This document shows, in pieces, positions 1 through 9,145 of a stretch of DNA of 64,000 nt. The stretch lies in the IMG/VR virus record IMGVR_UViG_3300028394_000002, positions 32,998 to 96,997 of that record, one strand, 5' to 3'. How positions within the stretch are numbered: position 1 is the first letter of the stretch; each line of letters starts with the position of its first letter. This DNA comes from a virus. The notes below the pieces were generated by a model. The model worked only from the letters and a program-made list of their open reading frames with translations, made no database searches and was not told the origin of the DNA. Both the position numbers and the translations under genes were made by a program.

Positions 1-300
1 CCATTTATACTTATAGTTATTGCAGCTTTATTTGGTATAAATCCAATAGCTACATTGTTTTTAGGGATTAGCTTGTCTACAATAAACCCATTATTCCATT
101 TAGGCTATATGTTTAAAACTAGAAATAAACTAAATCCTAAGACTTACATAGAAGGATTTAAATCAACTGACATTATTTCAGATGGTAATACAGATAAAAA
201 TAAAAAATTAACAAACAAATTATTTAGTACTTACAAAAAAAGAATTAACTTTGCAATCATAAGTGTTATATTTTTAATACTTGCCTTAATATTTAAATAA
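1..300 (+). CDS. Membrane protein, 5' end outside the window
   Basis: The frame is open from base 1 to a TAA at 298-300, and the first in-frame initiator-like codon (TTG at 55) lies inside a hydrophobic stretch. The gene therefore most likely starts upstream of the window. The visible residues hold one or two hydrophobic segments at the left, a polar lysine-rich middle, and a C-terminal hydrophobic helix ending close to the stop. It is followed after 3 bases by another small membrane protein and sits next to the lysis genes, so a lysis or membrane role is possible. I do not recognise the family. Confidence 0.6.
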   Translation, partial: PFILIVIAALFGINPIATLFLGISLSTINPLFHLGYMFKTRNKLNPKTYIEGFKSTDIISDGNTDKNKKLTNKLFSTYKKRINFAIISVIFLILALIFK

Positions 301-303
301 ATT

Positions 304-618
304 ATGATACATTATTATCAAGAAGAATTAAACGCATTTGTAGAAAAAGCAGCAGAATTTTTTGGATTAACATCCGTTGGAATTTATGGGCAATTTATAG
401 TAATGCTTGGAACAATTAGTTTCCTAAATTTTGGAGAACATTCTAGTTTGTTTATAATAACACCAATAGAAAATTATCCATTTATGCAAACAGTATCATT
501 TATATTTGGAATAGCGGCTAAATTCTTTACAACCTGTGTAGGTGCTATAGCTACAATAAAATTTGTATGTAGTATAATTAAAGGAGTTAAAAATAAATTT
601 AAAAAGAAAGAAGACTAA
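304..618 (+). CDS. Small membrane protein, holin-like
   Basis: This 104-residue protein has a short amphipathic N-terminus. Hydrophobic segments lie at about residues 22-43 and 66-95, and the tail is strongly basic and lysine-rich. That layout (two membrane helices and a charged tail) is what holins and other small phage membrane proteins show, but no family motif identifies it. The stop codon overlaps the start of the next gene, which indicates one transcript with the DUF5675, holin-like and spanin-like genes downstream. A holin or holin-partner role is inferred from size, topology and neighbours only. Confidence 0.65.
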   Translation: MIHYYQEELNAFVEKAAEFFGLTSVGIYGQFIVMLGTISFLNFGEHSSLFIITPIENYPFMQTVSFIFGIAAKFFTTCVGAIATIKFVCSIIKGVKNKFKKKED

Positions 619-1004
619 TGAACTTAAAGTTAAAAAGAGAAGATTTTACAGAAGATTCTACTATAGGTAAATTATACATCAATGATGTCTTCCATTGTTT
701 TACATTAGAAGATAAAGTTAGGGACACAAAGATACAAAATATTACAGCTATACCAGCTGGTAAGTATGAGGTCATTATAAGTTATTCCAATAGGTTTAAA
801 CAAATGATGCCACTATTACTTAATGTACCTAATTTCCAAGGAGTTAGAATTCATTGGGGTAATTACTCTAAGGATACAGAAGGTTGTATATTAGTAGGTA
901 ATACTAAAAAGGTTGACTTTATTGGTAATTCTGTAGCTCAATATAAAAAATTATTTAGCCTCTTAAAAGGATGTAAAGAGAAAATATACTTAGAAATTAT
1001 ATGA
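618..1004 (+). CDS. DUF5675 family protein, possible peptidoglycan-active protein
   Basis: The 128-residue sequence matches the pattern of the phage DUF5675 family. It has a TLED segment near residue 30, AIPAGKYEV at about 44-52, RIHWGN at 78-82 and EGCILVG at 88-94. The His79/Cys90 pair in this context resembles the active-site layout of YkuD-type L,D-transpeptidases (HxxN then SxGC), so a role in peptidoglycan chemistry is plausible but unproven. It overlaps both neighbours by a few bases inside the lysis cassette. No canonical endolysin was seen in the cassette, so this gene could fill that role. Confidence 0.7.
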   Translation: MNLKLKREDFTEDSTIGKLYINDVFHCFTLEDKVRDTKIQNITAIPAGKYEVIISYSNRFKQMMPLLLNVPNFQGVRIHWGNYSKDTEGCILVGNTKKVDFIGNSVAQYKKLFSLLKGCKEKIYLEII

Positions 1005-1231
1005 GATATAAAAACTTAACTACTTACGAAAAATTTAAACTTTTAGGTTTAGTAATTAAAGCTGTATTTGGAACAATAGGAGGAGCTGTAATACTAGAAC
1101 AAAATCATCCTTACTTAGCTTTGATCATACTAGCATTAGGAGCTGGAGCCAATGAATGGGTATCCTTTTTAAAAGACAGAGAAATGACTAACATAACTAA
1201 TAAAATAGAACATGAAACTACCTTCATATAA
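1001..1231 (+). CDS. Holin-like two-helix membrane protein
   Basis: The 76-residue protein carries two hydrophobic helices, at about residues 14-32 and 38-56. A short polar turn separates them, and the C-terminal tail is polar. Size and topology fit small phage holins, which permeabilise the inner membrane at lysis. It overlaps the DUF5675 gene by four bases and the spanin-like gene by twenty, so the three are probably translated together. No sequence signature ties it to a specific holin family. The start is fixed by the ATG overlapping the previous stop. Confidence 0.7.
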   Translation: MRYKNLTTYEKFKLLGLVIKAVFGTIGGAVILEQNHPYLALIILALGAGANEWVSFLKDREMTNITNKIEHETTFI

Positions 1232-1769
1232 ACGACTTATAATTGTAATATATATATTACTAACACTTGTAGCTTTAGGTGCTTGTAATAGCTCTAAAAG
1301 GGCTACTAGACAGTTTTCTAAAGCTGTTAACAAGTTTGGACAGAAAGAATCTGCTAACTATGTAATAGCTAACTATCCTGAGTACTTTAAAACTGTAGCT
1401 AAAATAGATACTATCTTTAGTGTAGACACTATTTATGTAGCTGAAAAAGATGGTGTTGTTACAGATCCAGTTATTATGCATGACACTATTTACATTAAAA
1501 CTAAAGACTTTAGTGCTAATATAAATAAGACTACTGGTAAGGGTACATATAAGATACCTGCTGACACTGTTGTAAAACATGACACAATATCTTTTATGGT
1601 TAAAGTTCCTTGCCCTGATGCTGATTTAGTAGCTTTAAAATCTAGTAAGGAGTTTGTGTTAGAAGTAGCTAAAGCTAAACAAAACTCTAACTTCTATAAG
1701 TTACTCAGTCTTGTATTAGGCTTATTAGCAGGTTTTTTAGGTTATGCGCATTATAGAAAGGATAAATAG
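1212..1769 (+). CDS. Putative unimolecular spanin (lipoprotein with C-terminal membrane helix)
   Basis: The 185-residue protein begins with a basic stretch and a hydrophobic core ending in a lipobox-like LGAC, with Cys25 as the expected lipidation site. The middle is polar, with repeated DTIY/DTIS segments that look beta-rich. A single hydrophobic helix lies at about residues 162-180, followed by a short basic end. An outer-membrane lipoprotein anchored in the inner membrane by a C-terminal helix is the defining topology of u-spanins, which fuse inner and outer membranes at lysis of Gram-negative hosts. The position just after a holin-like gene supports this. The function is inferred from topology and context. 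Confidence 0.65.
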   Translation: MKLPSYKRLIIVIYILLTLVALGACNSSKRATRQFSKAVNKFGQKESANYVIANYPEYFKTVAKIDTIFSVDTIYVAEKDGVVTDPVIMHDTIYIKTKDFSANINKTTGKGTYKIPADTVVKHDTISFMVKVPCPDADLVALKSSKEFVLEVAKAKQNSNFYKLLSLVLGLLAGFLGYAHYRKDK

Positions 1770-1846
1770 TTATTTAATTAATAACAATTAGATGTATTCA
1801 AATACCTCTCTTATACTATATATTAGATACTTATAACCATATTAAA

Positions 1847-2005
1847 ATGAAAGAAGAAGTAAAACAATCATTAGAATTAATTATAAGAGGTTTAGAATCT
1901 CTTAGACTAACTAGGGAAGAAAGGGCTATTTTTGATAATGCCTTTAAAATCTTAACAACAGAATTAACCACTTCAGTAGAAGTTACAGAAGAACAATCAG
2001 CTTAA
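1847..2005 (+). CDS. Small protein, 52 residues, unknown
   Basis: An ATG at 1847 opens a 52-codon frame ending in TAA at 2003-2005. The product begins MKEEVKQSLELII, looks largely helical and ends in an acidic tail. It occupies most of the 307-base space between the spanin-like gene and the terminator and is preceded by an A-rich stretch typical of starts in this genome. The remaining bases (1770-1846) are AT-rich and hold no pattern I can name. I do not recognise a family. Confidence 0.55.
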   Translation: MKEEVKQSLELIIRGLESLRLTREERAIFDNAFKILTTELTTSVEVTEEQSA

Positions 2006-2036
2006 TCGTATTAAGTTTGTTATTAATCAACCTACT

Positions 2037-2067
2037 AGGCTCTTACTAAGGTAGGAGCCTTTTTTTA
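2037..2067 (+). terminator. Intrinsic terminator after the lysis cassette
   Basis: A 10-pair stem (AGGCTCTTAC at 2037-2046 with GTAGGAGCCT at 2051-2060, one G-T wobble) closes a 4-base loop and runs straight into a T tract. This is a textbook factor-independent terminator on the + strand. The next gene starts only about 10 bases after it. Confidence 0.88.
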
Positions 2068-2076
2068 TTTTATAAA

Positions 2077-2781
2077 ATGGCTACAACAACATCATTAAAT
2101 CATATAACATATCTGATTCTTAATCAGCTTAGAGGTAGGTCTGTAATAACAGATACTATTACTACAGACCAGATAGAGCAGATTATAGTTAATTTAAGAT
2201 CTCAACTTATTAAACAGGATGCTAATAAAGGCTACTCGGCTGACCCTTACATCATACAAGACCTAGGTTGTGTAGAATTGGAGGAAGTAGATGCTGGAGA
2301 ATCTTGTATTATTGAGGCAGGTTGTACATTGCTAAGAAGTGTTAAACCTATTCCTAGTACTATCGAGCTTCACAACTCTCAACTCTTTACTAGAGTAGGG
2401 CCTATAAACAAGGGGTTAGCTGGATATGATTTAGTTCAATATGAAAGAATTCCTTTTGTACTTAATAACAAGTACACTAAAGATAGAATTAGATACTATA
2501 TGCAGAATACTAATGGTTATCTGTATCTTATAGTTCCTACTAATATACTACAAGTACTTAGATTTATCAATGTTCAAGGAGTATTTGAAGACCCTAGAGA
2601 AGCTTATAACTTTGAAGACTGTAGTGGAACACCTTGTTATACAGATGATTCACCATTTCCAGTTAAAAATTGGATGGTTAATACAATAGTTAAAATGACT
2701 GTAGAGCTATTCTTAAATCAAGAATCACAAACACCTTCAGATAATACTAATAACAATAGGAATGATTACAGCCAAAACTAA
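2077..2781 (+). CDS. Virion neck/ring protein, crAss-like
   Basis: This 234-residue soluble protein heads the structural module. It has an N-terminal helical part, a mixed middle with repeated short strands, and an Asn-rich disordered C-terminus. Its size, its place directly before two more small structural genes and the giant muzzle protein, and its general look fit one of the ring proteins of crAss-like virions, which connect portal and tail. It overlaps the next gene by 20 bases. The exact ring number cannot be told from sequence alone. The start codon lies just after a terminator, with no room for a promoter. Confidence 0.6.
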   Translation: MATTTSLNHITYLILNQLRGRSVITDTITTDQIEQIIVNLRSQLIKQDANKGYSADPYIIQDLGCVELEEVDAGESCIIEAGCTLLRSVKPIPSTIELHNSQLFTRVGPINKGLAGYDLVQYERIPFVLNNKYTKDRIRYYMQNTNGYLYLIVPTNILQVLRFINVQGVFEDPREAYNFEDCSGTPCYTDDSPFPVKNWMVNTIVKMTVELFLNQESQTPSDNTNNNRNDYSQN

Positions 2782-3361
2782 TTTAAGTAATACAGATCTA
2801 GGTATTAAGGAGAGAGGTAAAAGTAAGTATCCTAATGATTATGCTATCGGTGACTACTATAAGTATTACAAAGATAACATAAGTACTAAGGAACTGCCTT
2901 TAGGTACTCCTGTTAGTAACTTATCTTATAATATCTCAGCTAAAAAGTATAGAGCTGTATTACTAGCTATCTTTAGAAAGGCTAGAGAGAAGATGATTTT
3001 AAACAATTTAGAGTATATTTTACCTTGTAAGATGGGTAAAATAACTATATGTAAGTTTAAAAAGAAGATTAAATTAGATGAGGAAGGTAATCTAGTAGCA
3101 AGATTAGCTGTTAATTACAGAGCTACAAGAGAATTATGGGCTACTGATGAGCAATCAAAACTAGCTAAAAAGATTATATTTCATTTAAACGATCACACAG
3201 AAGGTTACACTTTTAAGATTGCTTGGATTAAGAATAACTGTACAATGTACAAAAAGAAATTTTATAAACTAATACCTATTAGAGAGTTTAAGAGAGAGCT
3301 TCCTAAATTAATGGGTCAAAACCCTAATTTAGATTTTTATACTTTTAAAAATTCTGATTAA
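2762..3361 (+). CDS. Probable virion neck/tail structural protein
   Basis: The 199-residue, strongly basic protein has a central KMGKITICKFKKKIK-like stretch and many Tyr, Lys and Arg residues. It shows no membrane segment and no enzyme motif. The start ATG lies inside the end of the previous gene, so the two are probably translationally coupled. Its location among the ring-protein genes suggests a neck or tail component, possibly DNA-contacting because of its charge. I do not recognise a named family with certainty. Confidence 0.55.
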   Translation: MITAKTNLSNTDLGIKERGKSKYPNDYAIGDYYKYYKDNISTKELPLGTPVSNLSYNISAKKYRAVLLAIFRKAREKMILNNLEYILPCKMGKITICKFKKKIKLDEEGNLVARLAVNYRATRELWATDEQSKLAKKIIFHLNDHTEGYTFKIAWIKNNCTMYKKKFYKLIPIREFKRELPKLMGQNPNLDFYTFKNSD

Positions 3362-3374
3362 TAATATATACTAA

Positions 3375-4226
3375 ATGGCTTTAAACGGTAAACTCATCTC
3401 TGTTAAAGAGGTTGTTAATAATGTACTTAGAGATAATCAATACAAAACTCAAGACTTTGAGGTTGGTAGTATGATTGAATGGTCTGCTGAAGCCTGTGAT
3501 TTAATAGGTGTTCCTTATAATCTTATTAATGATTATGCTATAATCCCTATAGAAGACCATAAAGGGTTTATACCTTGTAATTTACACACACAATTACAAA
3601 CTATGACACTAACAACTAGTGGTGTAGTCTTGCCTATGCGTGAGAGTACTTCAACTACTAACCCTTTTAGTGTTAATAATGTAAATGACTATCCTTTAGT
3701 TAATCCAGTAGACCCAGTAGGATTTGATGTTAATGGCAATCCTATTATGACTTTTAATAATTATGATAGCGCTATCTCAGCTGGATTAATAAACAACTTA
3801 CCTTACTCTTTAAGAGATATTACATATAGCACAAGAGGTAATTATATCTTCACATCTTTTAAAGATGGTGCTAGTGTAGTTATGTTTTATAAAGCCTTTC
3901 CTATAGATGAAGAAGGTTATCCACTTATACCTGATGATACTAGTTACAAAATAGCTGTTCAATCTTACATTAGAATGAAGTTAGACTTCCTTTTATGGAG
4001 AAAGAATATTATAGCTAGAGATGTATTTGAATATGCAGAAAGAGAGTGGATGTGGTATGTAGGCCAAGCTAAAACTAAAGCCTTAACTCCTACTTATGAT
4101 ATGATGGAGTCATGGAAGAATAACTGGTTAACTTTAATGCCTAAGATTAATGAACAAGCTAGAAACTTTGAAGGTGTTGGACAATCTCAATATATTAACT
4201 TTGGTATGAAAAACTATAGATTCTAA
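3375..4226 (+). CDS. Putative tail adaptor/ring protein (P22 gp4-like position)
   Basis: The 283-residue protein starts with a helical segment (VKEVVNNVLRDN) and an SMIEWSAEACDLIGVP segment, a pattern seen in N-terminal helices of head-tail adaptor and tail-tube proteins of podoviruses. The rest is beta-rich, with a C-terminal helical region around residues 190-265. Its stop codon shares bases with the ATG of the giant muzzle protein gene. Adaptor or ring function is inferred from position and this pattern. Structure prediction would distinguish it from the other ring proteins. Confidence 0.6.
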   Translation: MALNGKLISVKEVVNNVLRDNQYKTQDFEVGSMIEWSAEACDLIGVPYNLINDYAIIPIEDHKGFIPCNLHTQLQTMTLTTSGVVLPMRESTSTTNPFSVNNVNDYPLVNPVDPVGFDVNGNPIMTFNNYDSAISAGLINNLPYSLRDITYSTRGNYIFTSFKDGASVVMFYKAFPIDEEGYPLIPDDTSYKIAVQSYIRMKLDFLLWRKNIIARDVFEYAEREWMWYVGQAKTKALTPTYDMMESWKNNWLTLMPKINEQARNFEGVGQSQYINFGMKNYRF

Positions 4227-7200
4227 TGGCAGAAGAAAATCAACAAGGTCGTCAAAACATACAATCAACTGGTGCTAGTATTAACTCCTTTAGTAAAGGG
4301 ATTAACCAAGATCTAGCTAAAACTGTTTATAAAGAAGGGAACTATTTAGATGCTCTAAATATTACCTTACTTACTGATAGCGGTTTAAGTACAGCTGTAA
4401 TACAAAATAAAAAAGGTAATAAACTACAAATTAAGTTTCCTGAAATTATACCAGGTGCTACTTATGAATTTGGTGGAGAATACCCTCAAGTTATACCTGC
4501 TCAAGAAAATCTTAAAGCTCTTGAAGGTATAGCAGTAACTGATGGTAATGGTGTACAAACCTTATTCTTCTTTACAAAGAGTAATGCTGTTGGAAATCTT
4601 AATGACAATGGTTATGGCCAAATATGGAGATGTAATTTCCTAGGAACTACTGATAATATATCAGGTGCTATTAATGGTTATGAACTAACCGTTAATGGTC
4701 ATATGATGTACAATAGAGATTTAAACTTTAGTTCTGTAGAAAGAATTAAAGCTCTTGTAAAGTATGAGAATCAAAACTTTTCTAGGATTTATTGGACTGA
4801 TAGTGGTGTAAATCCAGTAAGATCTATTAATACTATAGGTTCATTGTCATCAGTATTGCAAACACCTGTTAGAACTTTAAATATAGTAGCTTATGTTAAT
4901 TTAGATACTCCTGTTATTAAAAGACTAATCAAAGGAGAATTGCCTGAAGGCAGATACCAATTAGCTTATAGATTATTAAACAAATATGGCTGTTTAACCA
5001 ACTTTAGTACTTGTAGTAACTTAATAGATGTTATTGAAGGTGATGAATTCAATAGTGAGTTTGGCTATCCTATTGCTGATACTGTAGCATATAGCACAGA
5101 TGTAATGGCTGAAACAGATACTAAAGATGTTATTGATTCTAATAAAGGTATTGAGTTTTACATACCTCATATTGATAAGGATTATCAAATGATTCAGTAT
5201 GCTTTAATACACTATAGTCAACCTAACTTACCTGAAATATTTGTATATCCTTATAAGGAAATATCATTATATACTAATCAGAATGAAAGTTTTACTGATT
5301 TATATAGTGACACTACAACTCTTACAGCAGAAGAGTTTAATATAATGTATTCTCCATTTGAGAAAGCTTCAACTATTGAAATTAAAGACAACATTTTATT
5401 TGCAGCTAATACTACAAATGAAATGTTTAAAGTTAATGTAGATTACAGAGCTTATAGATTTAACAATGGAGGTGAAGCTGTTACATATGAATTAGATGGC
5501 ACTACTAATATTTTTAGTACTACTTACCCTAATAACAACTTACTAGATGTTATAAACCCTTATAATGATGAAAGCGGTAAGGTCTTTGGTTTAAATCCTA
5601 GTGGTACTACAATAGATTGGTTTAATACCCAACAATATAAATTTCATCAAGATGGAGTTACTGTAGGAGGTATAGGTCCAAATATTAGTTATACTTTTGG
5701 TACAACTGAAATGATAGTTGATACTAATCAAATAAATATAAATAGAGCTCCTTTAATTCAAACTGACATAGATAATAACAATTTAGTAGCTTCTGCACCT
5801 AATCACACAACTAATAACAATGGTAGCTTTAGCTCACTAAAATCTCCATACAAAGCTAGTTGTCAAGTATCTTGGCAGCGTGGAGAAGTATATAGATTTG
5901 GTATTACCTTCTATAATAAGAAAGGACAAGCTTCTTATGTTAATTGGGTAGCAGATATTAAGATGCCTGATTTTAATGAGGTGTATAACAATCCTATGTC
6001 TTTATTATCAAGACATGGAGATAATGGTAAACTACTAATGTATTCTACTCATATAAATTTTGATGTAACTATACCTCAAGATTTAGCTGAGGATATTACA
6101 GGTTTTAGAATGGTTTATGTTGAAAGACAAGAAAATGATAAAACTAGATTTGGAACTGCTATTACTGGTGGTTTACAATCTTTTGAAAGATTAGATATAA
6201 ATCATGGTTATAGTAGGTCTTTTATTATAACAATATTAGCAACTGTTATTTGCTATAAAGTAGGTAACTATATTGATGAGATAGATGGTGATATGGATTT
6301 ATTTAAAATCAAAGAGAATATCAGGCAAAAAATAATGGCTACTGTAGCTGCAGCTATTGTTAAAAAACTTCTTTATATGCCTTATCCAGCTGCTCAACGT
6401 GTAACTAGTTCTGAAGATTTAGCTGATTTTATAGATAGTGTTTTAGATGGGGCTACTAATAATAAAGGAGGTTTTTTAGACGGGATATTTTCTGGAGGTA
6501 ATTTATTTAAATTAATACCGCCTAAACTTGTTGACAAAATTAGAGAGTCTATTAAAGAAGATTTAAGAAAAACATTAGCTCATAAAGTAGCTGGATTACA
6601 TCCTAATGTATATAGTTTAGGTCAAAGAGGTTTAGCTTATTCACAAATAAACAGCCCTTCAGGTTCAGCTGCAATAGGTTACACTTTGTCACCTATTATT
6701 GATTTTAATAAATATACTTTTAAACAAGGAGATTATTTAAAACCTATTAATATATTTGAGCAAGATAATAAAGTTGTATATCAAGTACATAGAGATTCTA
6801 CAGTTGGATTATACAATGTATTAGATAGCTCAGCTTATTTAAGAAAATGGTACAAAGGGAGTACTATTCCTTGGAATCAAGTAGCTGATAATGATGATAG
6901 AAGAATGTACATCAGAAATCAAAAAGTACTTATTCCTGGTGAATTGTTAGGCGCTGGATTTGATAATGTATTAAGTAGTACTAATAGTAATGGAGGAAAT
7001 CTAGATTACTTAATATCTAATAGTTATATATCAACTATACCTCAAACTAATAAAAGAGGAGATATAATCAGTAATGCTAGTTTAATTATAGATGATGTTA
7101 CTGAGGCTGTAAAAAAGGGATTCGAAAATGCAGAATTTCCATATAATTACGTTCCAAATACAGATTTCTTAAAAAAAATATTAAGACCTCATACAGCATT

Positions 7201-9142
7201 AGGTATTGGAGATAAAAAACACATGATTGTTACTAACCCTATTTGGGGTGGTAATGGAGTACCTCGTGGAGTTGATTTTTCAAATGATGAGGAGGAGTCT
7301 TATTTAGAACAATTAAATACCCCTTATTTCCAATCTGAAGATGCTATTAGGTACAAAGATCATGGAGGAGATTATACTGTTACTTATTGTAGACCTATAA
7401 GTGTTACACAATATGGAGGAGTAGGATACAGTAGTAGAGCTAATAATGAATATATACCTGCAAGTGGTTTTTATTCACTAATTACTAGATTAGGTAATAA
7501 ATCATTTAGTATTAAAGCTAATCTAGGTGATACTTATTTAGGAGTGTATGATGCAGTTAACTATTGTTATTATTACAACCAAGTAAGACCTCTTGGTTAT
7601 CAAGATCCTATTAGAAGTAAGAAAGGGATGTATGAAATATTTCCTTGTGAGTCTAGTTTTAACTTTGCTTTAAGAGAAGGTAATCATCCAATTGTTAGTT
7701 TATCTCCAGATGATTTAAAAGAAAATTCTGATTTTAAAACTGAAAGCATTAGCAATCCTGATCAAAGTAAGTTTTTTAATTTTATAAAGAAACCTAAAAC
7801 AGCTAAAGTTGCGGGAGTTATAGCAGGAACAATGGTATATGGAGCTGTTCTTCCTTTAGCATTACTTAGAGGTGGAATTCATAATAGGTTTAGAAAGCGT
7901 GTACAAAAAGATGGTCCTGATACTGCTAATCTAGTATTAAGAAATGAAAGGTTTTTATTATCTGAATTTAAATACAATGATGTATTCCATCAAAAATATA
8001 ATATTCAAAAGTATTTTCCACCTAGTATGTTTTTTGCTAATGAGGTGGATCAATATACTAATAGAATATGGCATTCTAAACCTAAGATAGATGGTGAAGT
8101 AATTGATAGTTGGAGAGATTTTCAATTTGTAGATTATCTAGATGTTGAAGGTACACAAGGCCCTATTGTAGAATTAGTTGTTAATAAGAATAAAATATTC
8201 TTTTATCAAACTAATGGAATAGGTATTGCTAGTAGTAATGAAAGAGGTGCTGTCCAAGGAGCTGATGGTAGTATAGTTTTAAGTAATAATAAAGTATTAT
8301 TAAGATATGACTACATTACTAAGGAAACTGGTACATCACATCAGTATAGTGTTATTAATACTAATATGGCAATATATCATTATGATGATAGTCTTAAAAA
8401 GATATTTCAAGTAGCTGATTCTAATCCTTACCAAAATAAATCTGGATTAGAATGTATATCTGATAACTCAGGTTTATTTAGTAAATTACAAAGTGTTAAC
8501 AATAACATTAATAAATTATTTAATGGTGTTCACGGTGTATATGATACAGAATATCAAACAATATATTATACATTCTTAGATAGAGTTAATCCTGAGAATA
8601 GTTTTACATTAGGTTACAATGAAAAGATGCAAGCATTTGAAAGCTTCTATAGTTTTAAACCTAAAATATACTTTAAATTAAATACTAGAGTGTTTAGTAG
8701 TTTAGGAGATGATAAATGTTACTGGCATAATAAAGGTAACTATGGAGAGTTTTATGATGATTACTTCCCAAGTAAATTAAAGTTCTTAACTAATGAAAAT
8801 CCATTACAAACTAAAGTTTGGGATAATCAACAATATCAAACTGAAGTATATGATACTAATGGGGTATTACAAAATCTAGTTACTATTGATTTAATACAAC
8901 ATAAAACTGAGAATCAATCTACTTTGTTACAACCTTTGTATCCGCAAAGTAATATTAATAAAGTAGAAAGAGATTGGAAATTACAAATACAAAGAGATAT
9001 TACTAATGCTACTTATTCTACTTTATCTAAACCTAGATTAAGAGATATGTATTTGCAAACAGAAATAAGCTTTACTAATAGAGAGAACCAAAGATTAGTT
9101 TTGCATCCAATTATAACATTTTATAGACAATCAATACATTAA
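4226..9142 (+). CDS. Muzzle/stabilisation protein of the tail (P22 gp10-like)
   Basis: The 1638-residue protein opens with SINSFSKGINQDLAKTVYKE followed by a YLDALNITL segment. This is the N-terminal pattern of crAss-like stabilisation (muzzle) proteins, which cap the short tail. The bulk is beta-rich and repetitive, as in large tail-hub proteins. A helical and hydrophobic insertion lies around residues 670-780 (ITILATVICYKVG region), and a second glycine/alanine-rich hydrophobic segment lies near residue 1200. It is flanked by ring-protein genes and cargo genes. The family assignment is good; assembly details are inferred. Confidence 0.75.
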   Translation: MAEENQQGRQNIQSTGASINSFSKGINQDLAKTVYKEGNYLDALNITLLTDSGLSTAVIQNKKGNKLQIKFPEIIPGATYEFGGEYPQVIPAQENLKALEGIAVTDGNGVQTLFFFTKSNAVGNLNDNGYGQIWRCNFLGTTDNISGAINGYELTVNGHMMYNRDLNFSSVERIKALVKYENQNFSRIYWTDSGVNPVRSINTIGSLSSVLQTPVRTLNIVAYVNLDTPVIKRLIKGELPEGRYQLAYRLLNKYGCLTNFSTCSNLIDVIEGDEFNSEFGYPIADTVAYSTDVMAETDTKDVIDSNKGIEFYIPHIDKDYQMIQYALIHYSQPNLPEIFVYPYKEISLYTNQNESFTDLYSDTTTLTAEEFNIMYSPFEKASTIEIKDNILFAANTTNEMFKVNVDYRAYRFNNGGEAVTYELDGTTNIFSTTYPNNNLLDVINPYNDESGKVFGLNPSGTTIDWFNTQQYKFHQDGVTVGGIGPNISYTFGTTEMIVDTNQININRAPLIQTDIDNNNLVASAPNHTTNNNGSFSSLKSPYKASCQVSWQRGEVYRFGITFYNKKGQASYVNWVADIKMPDFNEVYNNPMSLLSRHGDNGKLLMYSTHINFDVTIPQDLAEDITGFRMVYVERQENDKTRFGTAITGGLQSFERLDINHGYSRSFIITILATVICYKVGNYIDEIDGDMDLFKIKENIRQKIMATVAAAIVKKLLYMPYPAAQRVTSSEDLADFIDSVLDGATNNKGGFLDGIFSGGNLFKLIPPKLVDKIRESIKEDLRKTLAHKVAGLHPNVYSLGQRGLAYSQINSPSGSAAIGYTLSPIIDFNKYTFKQGDYLKPINIFEQDNKVVYQVHRDSTVGLYNVLDSSAYLRKWYKGSTIPWNQVADNDDRRMYIRNQKVLIPGELLGAGFDNVLSSTNSNGGNLDYLISNSYISTIPQTNKRGDIISNASLIIDDVTEAVKKGFENAEFPYNYVPNTDFLKKILRPHTALGIGDKKHMIVTNPIWGGNGVPRGVDFSNDEEESYLEQLNTPYFQSEDAIRYKDHGGDYTVTYCRPISVTQYGGVGYSSRANNEYIPASGFYSLITRLGNKSFSIKANLGDTYLGVYDAVNYCYYYNQVRPLGYQDPIRSKKGMYEIFPCESSFNFALREGNHPIVSLSPDDLKENSDFKTESISNPDQSKFFNFIKKPKTAKVAGVIAGTMVYGAVLPLALLRGGIHNRFRKRVQKDGPDTANLVLRNERFLLSEFKYNDVFHQKYNIQKYFPPSMFFANEVDQYTNRIWHSKPKIDGEVIDSWRDFQFVDYLDVEGTQGPIVELVVNKNKIFFYQTNGIGIASSNERGAVQGADGSIVLSNNKVLLRYDYITKETGTSHQYSVINTNMAIYHYDDSLKKIFQVADSNPYQNKSGLECISDNSGLFSKLQSVNNNINKLFNGVHGVYDTEYQTIYYTFLDRVNPENSFTLGYNEKMQAFESFYSFKPKIYFKLNTRVFSSLGDDKCYWHNKGNYGEFYDDYFPSKLKFLTNENPLQTKVWDNQQYQTEVYDTNGVLQNLVTIDLIQHKTENQSTLLQPLYPQSNINKVERDWKLQIQRDITNATYSTLSKPRLRDMYLQTEISFTNRENQRLVLHPIITFYRQSIH

Positions 9143-9145
9143 GAT

